A DNA stretch of 17,204 nucleotides from JAABRU01 sp050180235 (GTDB lineage Bacteria > Desulfobacterota > Desulfobacteria > Desulfobacterales > Desulfococcaceae). Made by a program: the position numbers and the translations under genes. The notes under the pieces are model-generated. The model did no database searches. It worked only from the letters and a program-made list of their open reading frames with translations, and had not been told where the DNA came from. The stretch covers positions 1-17,204 of the forward strand of contig JBFXEJ010000121.1 of NCBI GenBank assembly GCA_050180235.1, written 5' to 3'. This document shows positions 4,506-12,335 of the stretch, in pieces. The number at the start of each line of letters is the position of its first letter. Position 1 is the first letter of the stretch.

Positions 4506-6893
4506 ATGAATTTAAATTTGAGAAGAACAGACAAAATCAGAATGTTTCTTATTCTGCTCTGCATTTTCTGCTGTCCCCGTATGCTGACAGCCGGAACCTG
4601 CACAATCTATGATTACAGCACAGCCACTGCGCATATTCCTTCCCTCAGAATCGGTGAAGGTTATTACTGGGTTGATCTGGTATTAATCGGTGATGTTCTC
4701 CGTCTGACAGATTTCGGGGATGCCAAAAACCGGACTGCCTGTGCAGTGTATAATGAAAATAATATGTCTGTGCATATTCCCTGTCTTGATCTGGGAACTT
4801 CCGTGACTTACTGGGTGGATTTGGTACTGCAGCCAGGTGAGAATGTTGATTTAGTCATCACCGCTTTTGGCGAAAATACCGGAAATCTGATCATCAATGA
4901 AATCCTTGCCAAAGATGCGAATGGCGGAAGTGACTGGATTGAACTGTATGTCAAAGGCTCTCAGGCCGTTAATCTTGCGGACTATTCCCTCACAGATGAG
5001 GAGGCTGATCATGAGAAAACTTCCCTGCCTGCGGTGACACTGTATCCGGGGCAGTTCTATCTGATTCAGGCCACAGACACGGCTCCGGCAGACGGTTCTG
5101 CTTATGTTCCCATCAAACTGGGAGCGGATGACAGTGTGATTTTGTACAAAGGGGAAACGATTGTTGACGCGTTTGACTGGGAAGAAACAGATGCACCTGA
5201 AGGATACAGTTTTGGTCGCCTGCCTGACGGAACAGGAATTCCCCAGACACTTTCACCCACTCCGGGAACCGCCAATGCCGCAGGCGGTTCCATAAATACC
5301 GGCATTGTTCTGAATGGAAATTCCATAAGCATAAACGGAAGCGGTGCCAGTGCTGAAGGCAGCACACTAATCATCACATCCGCAGGCATATACAGAATAA
5401 GCGGCAGTCTGACGGACGGACAGATCATTGTAAATACAGAAGATGCGAAAAGTGTGAATCTCATCCTGAACGGGGTCAGTATCCACAATTCCAAAAGCGC
5501 TCCTGTTTATATTGTAAATGCGGAAGAAACAAATATTGTCCTCGCAGACAATACAGAAAATTATATTTCAGACGGAGCCGCATATGTTTTTGAAAATGCG
5601 GAAACAGATGAACCCAATGCTGTAGTGTTCAGCAAGGATGACCTTACCATCTCAGGCAGCGGTTCTCTGACAGTTGATGCCAGTTACAATGACGGAATCG
5701 CATCCAAAGATGATCTGGTCATTTCAGAAGGTACAATTACGGTAAATTCCGCAGATGACGGAATTCGGGGAAAAAACAGCCTTGTTATTGAAGACGGAAT
5801 TATAACGGTGACTGCCAAAGGTGACGGGCTGAAATCTGACAATGATGAGGATACGGCAGAAGGATATATTTCCATTGAAAACGGAGAGATTCAGGTTACA
5901 TCCGGAGGAGATGCCATTACGGCACAGACAAATGTGACAATTTCTGACGGGGAACTGGTTCTCTCTTCCGGCGGAGGCAGCAGCAAAACTGTAAGTGCAG
6001 ACGCGTCTGCCAAAGGAATCAAGGCCGGTGTCAGTGTAACAATTGAAGACGGCGTTTTTGCCATCAGTTCCGCTGATGATGCCATTCATTCCAACGGAAG
6101 CATAACAATCAGCAGCGGTGTTTTCAGCATTTCATCCGGTGATGATGGCATTCATGCGGATTCTTCCATTGAAATCAACAACGGAGACATTGTCATTGCC
6201 AAATCCTATGAGGGAATTGAAAGCGCTGTTATCACAGTCAATGGGGGAGATATAAGCATTGTTTCCAGTGATGACGGCATCAATGTGGCCGGAGGAAATG
6301 ACGGTTCCGGATTTACAATGCAGTCGGGGCAGATGGGAAGGCCCGGTCAGGATACTTTTGTATCTTCAGGCAATTACTGGCTTTACATCAATGGAGGCCG
6401 TATTGTCATGAACGCGGCCGGAGATGGTATGGATTCAAACGGCTCCATTGAAATGACTGCCGGGGTTGTGATTGTCAACGGCCCAACAGACAATGGCAAT
6501 GGAGCATTGGATTATCTGGGCACATTCAAAATTACCGGCGGGTTTCTTGTGGCCGCAGGCAGTTCAGGCATGGCACAGGCTCCGGGAACCACATCCACCC
6601 AGAATTCTCTGCTGCTCAATTTCAACGCAGCGCAGCAGGCCGGAAGCCTGATTCATATTCAGACCGGCGGACAGGGAATTCTCACTTTTGCACCTGCAAA
6701 AAAATACCAGTCCATAGCTTTCTCTTCACCGGAACTTGCAAGAGGTTACAGTTATGATGTTTATCTGGGAGGCAGTTCCACCGGCACAGTCAGTGACGGT
6801 CTGTATGAAAACGGAACCTATACCCCCGGCATCAAATATACCAGTTTCACGGTTTCCGGTACAGTGACGACAATCGGGAACAACCGTTTCTGA
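4506..6893 (+). CDS. Secreted lamin-tail-domain plus Cthe_2159-type beta-helix protein (paralogue 1)
   Basis: The frame is open from 4410, but AAAGGAGG at 4491-4498 and the signal peptide of MNLNLRRTDKIRMFLILLC fix the start at 4506, giving 795 residues. After the signal peptide come two tandem ~45-residue repeats (about 32-70 and 79-122), each with HIP-L/C and YWVDLVL. A lamin-tail domain follows at about 127-258 (LIINEILAKD, DWIELYVKG, LADYSLTDEE). From about 265 to the end lies a Cthe_2159-type (PF14262) right-handed beta-helix with recurrent acidic turns: SADDGIRG, KGDGLKSDNDED, SADDAIHSNG, SGDDGIHADS, SYEGIES, SSDDGINVAGG. The characterised family member from Clostridium thermocellum binds polygalacturonate and calcium, and these acidic turns fit calcium sites. 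The protein is probably exported to the periplasm or cell surface. No catalytic role is evident. It is paralogous over the LTD and helix to 14365-16671. Confidence 0.88.
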   Translation: MNLNLRRTDKIRMFLILLCIFCCPRMLTAGTCTIYDYSTATAHIPSLRIGEGYYWVDLVLIGDVLRLTDFGDAKNRTACAVYNENNMSVHIPCLDLGTSVTYWVDLVLQPGENVDLVITAFGENTGNLIINEILAKDANGGSDWIELYVKGSQAVNLADYSLTDEEADHEKTSLPAVTLYPGQFYLIQATDTAPADGSAYVPIKLGADDSVILYKGETIVDAFDWEETDAPEGYSFGRLPDGTGIPQTLSPTPGTANAAGGSINTGIVLNGNSISINGSGASAEGSTLIITSAGIYRISGSLTDGQIIVNTEDAKSVNLILNGVSIHNSKSAPVYIVNAEETNIVLADNTENYISDGAAYVFENAETDEPNAVVFSKDDLTISGSGSLTVDASYNDGIASKDDLVISEGTITVNSADDGIRGKNSLVIEDGIITVTAKGDGLKSDNDEDTAEGYISIENGEIQVTSGGDAITAQTNVTISDGELVLSSGGGSSKTVSADASAKGIKAGVSVTIEDGVFAISSADDAIHSNGSITISSGVFSISSGDDGIHADSSIEINNGDIVIAKSYEGIESAVITVNGGDISIVSSDDGINVAGGNDGSGFTMQSGQMGRPGQDTFVSSGNYWLYINGGRIVMNAAGDGMDSNGSIEMTAGVVIVNGPTDNGNGALDYLGTFKITGGFLVAAGSSGMAQAPGTTSTQNSLLLNFNAAQQAGSLIHIQTGGQGILTFAPAKKYQSIAFSSPELARGYSYDVYLGGSSTGTVSDGLYENGTYTPGIKYTSFTVSGTVTTIGNNRF

Positions 6894-6900
6894 TGATAAA

Positions 6901-7115
6901 AAGGGATTGGGGGATAAGGATTGGGGATTGGGTTTCGGTGTCAGAAAAATAATATGAAATCTGAAAAAGATTTCACCATTGAATCCAGAGTTTTCTGCCA
7001 CGAAGACACAACGTTTCACGAAGATTCAATGCACAGTTGTTTTTCAGATTTCATATAACATACTGAAACCTGAACCCTGATCCCCAACCACTGATCCCCA
7101 TCCCCTGCCCTCTGT
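6901..7115. repeat. Foldback (long nested inverted repeat) between paralogue 1 and the DUF4956 gene
   Basis: ATATGAAATCTGAAAAA at 6952-6968 is an exact reverse complement of 7040-7056. Further in, CATTGAATC (6977-6985) pairs with GATTCAATG (7023-7031). Further out, the GGATTGGGGATTGGG-like run at 6903-6935 pairs imperfectly with the CCTGATCCCCAACC-like run at 7075-7110. The whole interval can therefore fold into one long stem. It holds no gene and resembles a small foldback element. It could also act as a transcription barrier between the two genes. Confidence 0.7.
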
Positions 7116-7142
7116 TGTGCAGGATGAAGAAAGGAAATTTTT

Positions 7143-7826
7143 ATGCCTGATATTCTCACATTGCAGCCAAGTGCTGCTAATTCTGCTTTAATTACCGTGA
7201 TTTATACCGTGCTGATGTCTTTCATGCTCTCTGTGGTGATTGCCATGACCTATGAAAAAACCTTCCGGGGACTGTCCTATTCCCGCAATTATGTTCAGGC
7301 GCTGGTGCTGGGTTCCATTGTTGCAGCAACCGTGATGCAGGCCATTGGCGACAGTCTGGCCAGCGGACTGGGCATGATGGGCGCTCTCGCGATTATCCGT
7401 TTCCGCACCAGTCTCAAAGACCCCAGGGACATCATTTTCATGTTTGCCGCACTCGCTGCGGGAATTGCCTGCGGTGTGGGAGGTTATTCCATTGCCATTG
7501 TGGGAACTGTGGGATTCTGCACAGCATCTTTTATTCTCTATCTTTCGCCTTTTGGACAGGCAACATATTTTGACGGTATGCTGCGTTTCAATATGGAAAA
7601 TGATCCGGATGGCAAACTGCATCTTGCGGAAATTCTGAAAAAAAACTGCAAAATTTTTGCTCTGATCACCCTGCGCGATGCAGCCCAGGGCAAACGTCTG
7701 GATTACGCTTACCATATCAAAATGAAAAAGGGAAAAGACAAGGCCCAACTGGTGGAAGAACTCAATAAAATCGGAAATATCCGGGGTGTCAGCCTTCTGC
7801 TGCAGGAAACAACTGTCGAACTTTAG
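7143..7826 (+). CDS. DUF4956 integral membrane protein
   Basis: This 227-residue protein begins at ATG 7143 with GAAAGGA a few bases upstream. Predicted membrane helices lie at about 14-36, 52-70, 97-113 and 114-136. Between the second and third is the DUF4956 signature GLGMMGALAIIRFRTSLKDPRD (75-96), starting with small-residue packing and ending in basic residues. The cytosolic C-terminal part (about 165-227) alternates strand and helix (FALITLRDA, KAQLVEELNKIGNIRGVSLLLQ), like a small ACT- or ferredoxin-like domain. The family has no established biochemical role, but its members commonly neighbour VTC-domain genes, as here (3.4 kb downstream, same strand). The architecture recalls MgtC proteins, which is my inference. 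It is probably the inner-membrane component of the locus. A hairpin of 16 bp lies between it and the next gene. Confidence 0.88.
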   Translation: MPDILTLQPSAANSALITVIYTVLMSFMLSVVIAMTYEKTFRGLSYSRNYVQALVLGSIVAATVMQAIGDSLASGLGMMGALAIIRFRTSLKDPRDIIFMFAALAAGIACGVGGYSIAIVGTVGFCTASFILYLSPFGQATYFDGMLRFNMENDPDGKLHLAEILKKNCKIFALITLRDAAQGKRLDYAYHIKMKKGKDKAQLVEELNKIGNIRGVSLLLQETTVEL

Positions 7827-7923
7827 GTAGGCAAACAAAAGTTTTCGTGTATTTCAAAAAACCGGATTTTTCGGAAAAATCCGGTTTTTTCTGAAAATTT
7901 TATGTCCGAAAATTTATGGAACC
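7827..7923 (+). repeat. Dispersed ~97-bp hairpin repeat, copy 2
   Basis: The copy begins at the base after the DUF4956 stop codon and ends about 15 bases before the next gene's Shine-Dalgarno. Its reverse complement matches 3421-3516 along nearly the whole length. It fills the entire gap between two genes that probably belong to one unit. Confidence 0.75.
7856..7890 (+). terminator. Intrinsic-terminator-like hairpin after the DUF4956 gene
   Basis: A perfect 16-bp stem runs from AAAAAACCGGATTTTT (7856-7871) to AAAAATCCGGTTTTTT (7875-7890) with the loop CGG. The stem ends in six Ts and is preceded by As, so it is shaped like a bidirectional intrinsic terminator. Its GC core is only CCGG, so termination may be partial. 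That would give DUF4956 more transcript than the downstream three genes unless they have their own promoter. Confidence 0.6.
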
Positions 7924-7949
7924 TTACTTAAACTTTCCGGAGGTGTATT

Positions 7950-9941
7950 ATGAAAAAAACAAAAATGCTTCTGCTTTCATGGATACTGGCATTTCTGCTC
8001 ATTGCCAAAGCCTCTTTGGACGGAAAACAGGAAAACACCTGTTTTCAGGGAATTGCAGAGACAAGAGAAGTGATTCTCAATTGTGAAAATGCAGTGGAAA
8101 TCCGCAATATCCATGTCACACCGGGACAGACTGTTCAGAAAGGCAGGCTGCTCGCGGAACTGGAAAGACCGGATTTGGACATGAGAATCAATGAAATTTC
8201 CCATCAGTTGGAAGAACTGAAACTACAGGGCGGCGTGGATACCGAAGGGATACGTGCGCAAATCCTACAGCTTACAGCGGAAAAAGCTGCTGTCATCAGT
8301 CAAAGTGATTCCAATATTGCACAACTGCGTGCCAGATACAATTTCAACAAAGAGGTTGCTGCGGGTTTGCAGAGCCTCGCGGGGGACGAGGTAAAGTCCA
8401 AAAAGGAAAAACGCAGTCCCATAGAAATGGAAATCGACATGCTGCAAAAGGAAAAGCAGGTGAATGCAAGGCGGATTCAGGTGCAGATTGACAATCTGAA
8501 GAAAAGCCTTCAATCCACTGAAAATCCCGCAGGTGTCAGAATTGAAAGTCTGGAAAGGGAACTGGCTTTGCTGAAAGAGGAAAAGCAGAAACTTCTGATT
8601 TATTCGCACATGGACGGGGTTATCGGTTCGGTTCTCTGCAAAAAAGGGGAAAAAGTATCGCCCTTTGTTCCCATTCTGACAATGTACGGCAAATCTCCAT
8701 CCTATGTAAATGCCTATATTCATGAGCAGTTGCATCACAGCGCAGCAGTGGGGGAAAGAGTGGAGATCGTTTCCCTAAGCAGCATAGGCAAAAGTGTGGG
8801 GGCTGAGATTGTGGGAACCGGATCGCGGATTGTGGAATATCCCCTGCGGCTGAGAAAGCGTCCGGATATGCAGGTATGGGGCAGAGAAGTGGAAATTCAG
8901 TTGCCCGAAGACAATCCTTTTCTGCTGGGAGAAAAGGTGATGGTGTATCCGCCGGGAAGCAGGGAAAATCAGTATATTGCCCAAATCGGCAGCAAAATCG
9001 GCAAATGGATGCATCTGAGTCTGTACGCAGCGGAACCGGAAAATTCCCCGGAGAAAAGCAAAGAGACTGTGGATATCCGCAGAGCAAAATCTCTTGGGAA
9101 CATTCCGGAGATTGAGGCATCCGGTCTGATTTACCTGCCTGATCTGAATCAGTTTCTTCTTGTCAGCGATGAAACCCAAGACAAGATGCCGTTGCTGTAT
9201 ATGATGGATTCAGGTGCCATGATCCGGGAGAAAGTCATGATGAAAGGAATTGAAGAAATGGATGATATGGAAGCCATCTGCACAGATGAAAAAGGGAATA
9301 TCTATATTGCATGCTCCCAAAGCCGGAAGAAAAATGGGGAACTTCCGGACAGCAGAAAACTTTTTGTGCAGATTCGCCGCAATGGAACCGAATTTCAGGC
9401 CCGGCAGCAGATTTTTTTATATGATCTGCTTATGGAAGCAGCGAAAAAATCCGCTGGCACTGACTGGGCTGAATGGATGAAAAGCGGAGAAATGGAAATC
9501 GAAGGCATGTTTTGGCATCAGAATGCCCTGTATCTGGGATTCAAAAATCCCCTGAAAAATAACAGAGCAGTCATACTGCGGCTCAGCGAAATGGAAAAGG
9601 TGCTACAGGAAAAGCGGATTGTCCCGGACAATATAGAGATATGGCGTGAACTGGATTTGCCGGAGGCGACATCCGGAAAAGCCATGTGCATATCGGATCT
9701 GTATCTTCGTCAGGATCGTCTGTATGTGCTGTCCTGTGGGAAAAATGACAAGAAAAAAAGCATCCGCACAGGCGCGCTCCGGGTGTATGATTCAGAAGGA
9801 AAACAGATATATATTCGTTACTTCAAAAATCTGAATCCTGAAGGTATCTGCTTTGATACAGATCGCAAAAGTCTTGTCATCACCTTTGATGAACGCGGAA
9901 AACATCCCTCAAAAATGCTCCGGACGGAGGATGTGCAATGA
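7950..9941 (+). CDS. Membrane-fusion (HlyD-like) protein fused to a C-terminal beta-propeller
   Basis: The start is ATG 7950, with GGAGG at 7939-7943. The 663-residue product opens with a signal/anchor segment (KKTKMLLLSWILAFLLIAK). A split lipoyl-like domain follows: the first half VTPGQTVQKGRLLAELE at 56-72, the second half SHMDGVIGSVLCKKGEKV at 219-236. They are separated by a long charged coiled coil (about 75-215), the layout of a periplasmic adaptor. A beta-barrel region follows to about 340. Adaptors normally end there, but this one continues with about 290 residues resembling a beta-propeller of the SdiA-regulated/phytase-like type. Repeated blade motifs are EASGLIYLPD (389-398), DDMEAICTDEKGNIYIAC (438-455), EIEGMFWHQNALYLGF (516-531) and NPEGICFDTD (629-638). 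No phytase catalytic residues can be assigned. The stop overlaps the next start by ATGA. It should bridge the inner membrane to the outer-membrane factor encoded next. Confidence 0.8.
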   Translation: MKKTKMLLLSWILAFLLIAKASLDGKQENTCFQGIAETREVILNCENAVEIRNIHVTPGQTVQKGRLLAELERPDLDMRINEISHQLEELKLQGGVDTEGIRAQILQLTAEKAAVISQSDSNIAQLRARYNFNKEVAAGLQSLAGDEVKSKKEKRSPIEMEIDMLQKEKQVNARRIQVQIDNLKKSLQSTENPAGVRIESLERELALLKEEKQKLLIYSHMDGVIGSVLCKKGEKVSPFVPILTMYGKSPSYVNAYIHEQLHHSAAVGERVEIVSLSSIGKSVGAEIVGTGSRIVEYPLRLRKRPDMQVWGREVEIQLPEDNPFLLGEKVMVYPPGSRENQYIAQIGSKIGKWMHLSLYAAEPENSPEKSKETVDIRRAKSLGNIPEIEASGLIYLPDLNQFLLVSDETQDKMPLLYMMDSGAMIREKVMMKGIEEMDDMEAICTDEKGNIYIACSQSRKKNGELPDSRKLFVQIRRNGTEFQARQQIFLYDLLMEAAKKSAGTDWAEWMKSGEMEIEGMFWHQNALYLGFKNPLKNNRAVILRLSEMEKVLQEKRIVPDNIEIWRELDLPEATSGKAMCISDLYLRQDRLYVLSCGKNDKKKSIRTGALRVYDSEGKQIYIRYFKNLNPEGICFDTDRKSLVITFDERGKHPSKMLRTEDVQ

Positions 9942-11209
9942 GCAATTGTCTGCTGAAAATCTGCTTTTTCTTCTGCATTCAGATCATTCCCGCTGTCTGT
10001 CAATGTGCATATGCGATTGGAATAAATGAATATCTTTCCACAGCAGCCAAAGATGTGTCTCTGTTTTTTCAGAAAGAGCTTATCACATTTCTACAGACAT
10101 CCGGGAACCGATCTTTGATGGATGAAGTGCAATTCCGGGTTACGGTGGATGAATTTGAACAGGATCAGCAGGAATTTGCCATACGCTTCAAAACCAGAGG
10201 CTGGAATCAGGTCAGGGATGAGAAAAAATTCAATGATGCTGTGCTGCAATCCCATCACACGCAGTATGATATGCTGCTGCATCAGGCACTGAAAAACCGC
10301 TGCATCACTGTGATTGACTGGCTCTATCATTCGGAAATGACCGGGCTGTATGAAGATTTGATAAGGCTGTATGAAGATCGCCTGAACATGCTGAAGAAAA
10401 GTGCGGGAATGTCTGCCACTGATCCGGCCAGACTGAGCAGTGATCTCATGGATACGGAAAATGATCTGCTCCGTTTGCAGATGGAAGAATCAGAACTGAA
10501 AAACCGGCTGCATTTCATCAATGATGAAATCCGCAGAAATACCGGAGCAGAAACTTCCATTTCCCTGAATACAGAAAAAATAATCAGCATGGAGAATATA
10601 GGGCGGACGGCCCGCGATATTGCTTCGGCTCCGGCAGATGAAAACGCTGCTGTGCGAAATGCGCGTATGGAGTCTGACCTTGCCAATGCACGCTGTGATT
10701 TGGAAAAATCAGAAAACAGTGCATGGTCCACTTTCATTGAAACTGCGTATGATTTGAGTGAAAAAGAGGATGCAGACAAAGCTTTTTCCATAGAATTCGG
10801 CATTTCTCTGCCCATCGGGGCTGTGAACAGGCCGGAAATGAAAGCACGGAAAACAGACAGCATCAAGGCAAAAGCAGAATATGAAATGCTGCATCAGCAG
10901 AGGAAACAAAGCATTCCCGCACTCGCTGATGAACTTGCGCACCTGATTCATCATTATGATTTGCTGAGGCAGAAAAAAGAATCCGGCTCAAACCAGTCAC
11001 TGTACAAACTTTGGCAGAAAACAGAGGGCGCGGATCCCCTGCTTCTGCTCAGACTGCGGGAGTCCATGATCAAAGGCGATATTACGGCAAAAAAGCTGAT
11101 TTGGATGATTCATGGGAAATATATTGAATTGCTTGATATCTCAGGAAAATTGTCTGAAAAATCTCTGCGTGATCATCTGTCCGATGAAAAGGAGCATATT
11201 TTCTTATGA
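9938..11209 (+). CDS. TolC-like outer-membrane factor (coiled-coil efflux/export protein)
   Basis: This 423-residue protein overlaps the adaptor gene by four bases (ATGA) and the VTC gene likewise, so the three are translationally coupled. It has an N-terminal signal peptide (MSNCLLKICFFFCIQIIPAV.CQCAYA) and then long helical, charged segments (about 136-200 and 236-275). The FGISLPIGAVNRPEMKARK stretch at 287-305 is the turn-strand-helix signature seen in the middle of OEP/TolC-family proteins. Another helical pair fills 305-405. It is slightly shorter than typical TolC (about 430-490 residues), and the N-terminal portion is less typical. The adaptor immediately upstream supports the call. 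A generic periplasmic coiled-coil protein is the alternative. It would form the outer-membrane exit duct. Confidence 0.68.
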   Translation: MSNCLLKICFFFCIQIIPAVCQCAYAIGINEYLSTAAKDVSLFFQKELITFLQTSGNRSLMDEVQFRVTVDEFEQDQQEFAIRFKTRGWNQVRDEKKFNDAVLQSHHTQYDMLLHQALKNRCITVIDWLYHSEMTGLYEDLIRLYEDRLNMLKKSAGMSATDPARLSSDLMDTENDLLRLQMEESELKNRLHFINDEIRRNTGAETSISLNTEKIISMENIGRTARDIASAPADENAAVRNARMESDLANARCDLEKSENSAWSTFIETAYDLSEKEDADKAFSIEFGISLPIGAVNRPEMKARKTDSIKAKAEYEMLHQQRKQSIPALADELAHLIHHYDLLRQKKESGSNQSLYKLWQKTEGADPLLLLRLRESMIKGDITAKKLIWMIHGKYIELLDISGKLSEKSLRDHLSDEKEHIFL

Positions 11210-12003
11210 GTCCAAGCCTGATGCCTTCTCTGCTGGAACGTTATGAACTCAAATACCTGATTCCTGAAACAATGGTTGATCCCATATCTGATTTTGTTTC
11301 AGCCTACTGCTCACCGGATTACTATTCAGAAAAAAGTGCAGACGGATTTTATGATGTATACAGTCTGTATTTTGATTCACCGGATTTTCTTTTTCTCAGA
11401 AAAAGAATGGAGGGATCGGAAAACCGTTTCAATATGCGCATCAGAACCTATGATCCGGTTTCAGCAATCCCCTGTTTTTTTGAGGTAAAACAGAAAACCG
11501 GCGGCATTGTGAGAAAATACCGGGCCGCAGTGCAGGATGCAGACTGGCAAAGGGTGTTTGCGGATTCAGATTATTCTCTGCATCACTGTGACAAAAAGGA
11601 AAAAGCGGATTTGTTTGTCCGGCTGGCCTTTTCCTGGCAGGCAGAGCCAAAAGTGCTTACCTGTTACAGCCGCAAAGCCTATGTTTCGGATGTGGATGAT
11701 TATGCGCGTGTCACCTTTGACAAAGCACTGAAATGCCAGCCGGAAGAAAAATATAACCTTATTTCTGATCCGTTTTGCATGAATTCCTATGACAATGACA
11801 CTGTGTTTGATCCGGAGTGCTGTGTGATTCTGGAGTTGAAATGCTATTCAACACAGGTTCCTTTGTGGATGCTGGATTTGATTCGGCATTTTAATCTGCA
11901 GAGGGGCAGTTTTTCCAAATATGCAGCCAGCATTTTCCGTGTGCGCACGCGTTTCCGCTATGACACAGCAGACAGAATGCCCCTGATTCCTTCGTTTGCA
12001 TGA
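11206..12003 (+). CDS. VTC-domain protein (polyphosphate-polymerase-type triphosphate tunnel enzyme)
   Basis: The product has 265 residues with no signal peptide, so it is cytoplasmic. It spans essentially one VTC domain (PF09359), the family of the yeast Vtc4 polyphosphate polymerase, which transfers the gamma phosphate of ATP to a growing chain inside a beta-barrel tunnel. Tunnel-lining motifs are all present by inspection: ERYELKY (12-18), YDVYSLYFDSPD (49-60), MRIRTY (77-82), EVKQKTGGIVRKYR (93-106), CYSRKAYV and DYARVTFD (153-172), ILELKC (208-213) and SFSKYA (235-240). The basic residues of RIR, K in EVK, R in YSRK and YAR, the metal-binding Glu in LELK and the late Lys therefore appear conserved. 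It starts within the ATGA overlap with the TolC-like gene. The SPX and membrane parts of the eukaryotic complex are absent; DUF4956 may supply the membrane part. The substrate is not proven. Confidence 0.88.
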   Translation: MSPSLMPSLLERYELKYLIPETMVDPISDFVSAYCSPDYYSEKSADGFYDVYSLYFDSPDFLFLRKRMEGSENRFNMRIRTYDPVSAIPCFFEVKQKTGGIVRKYRAAVQDADWQRVFADSDYSLHHCDKKEKADLFVRLAFSWQAEPKVLTCYSRKAYVSDVDDYARVTFDKALKCQPEEKYNLISDPFCMNSYDNDTVFDPECCVILELKCYSTQVPLWMLDLIRHFNLQRGSFSKYAASIFRVRTRFRYDTADRMPLIPSFA

Positions 12004-12335
12004 GGTTTTGTTTTCTTGCCGACTGGTTCTCAGGTGTATACCATTACTTGAAACATTTCGGTTGTAAAATACCGCATTCGAAAGACTTATCTTAGCAGAG
12101 TTTATAAAAATGTTACAGTTTAAACAGCCGCGAATAATACGAATCTGCACGAATGCACAAACCATAATTCATGCAATTCGTGTCATTCGTGCAATTCGTG
12201 GCAAATCTTCTGAGTAATGGTATATATTGATTTTTACAGAAATGAATATTTCACTGTAAATTTTTTATATAAATAAGATAGTTGAAAATCAACCGCATAT
12301 ATCCTGAATATTAAAAAACGGAAAGGAAATTTGGC
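12004..12335. other. Intergenic region with repeats, upstream of the beta-helix gene
   Basis: No gene is supported here. TATACCATTACT at 12037-12048 is inverted exactly at 12213-12224 and encloses a short cluster of ATTCGTG repeats. After 12225 the sequence becomes very AT-rich (TTTTTTATATAAATAAGATAG near 12260-12282), which would suit a promoter, although I cannot place the hexamers with confidence. GGAAAGGAAA at 12320-12329 is the ribosome site for the gene at 12336. Confidence 0.55.
12147..12200. repeat. ATTCGTG short-repeat cluster
   Basis: Three consecutive 9-mers, CAATTCGTG, TCATTCGTG and CAATTCGTG, occupy 12174-12200. GCACGAATG at 12147-12155 pairs exactly with CATTCGTGC at 12184-12192, so the cluster can also fold. 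Related ATTCGTG runs are common intergenic repeats in many unrelated bacteria. Confidence 0.6.

Noticed and set aside
7188..7838. A 216-codon reverse frame opposite DUF4956
   Set aside because: DUF4956 has a clear signature, a ribosome site and membrane helices. The reverse frame is a histidine-rich shadow.
9938..11209. RND or ABC multidrug efflux operon
   Set aside because: The adaptor and outer-membrane factor are present, but no pump gene is adjacent. The neighbours are DUF4956 and VTC, so a drug-efflux call is not supported.
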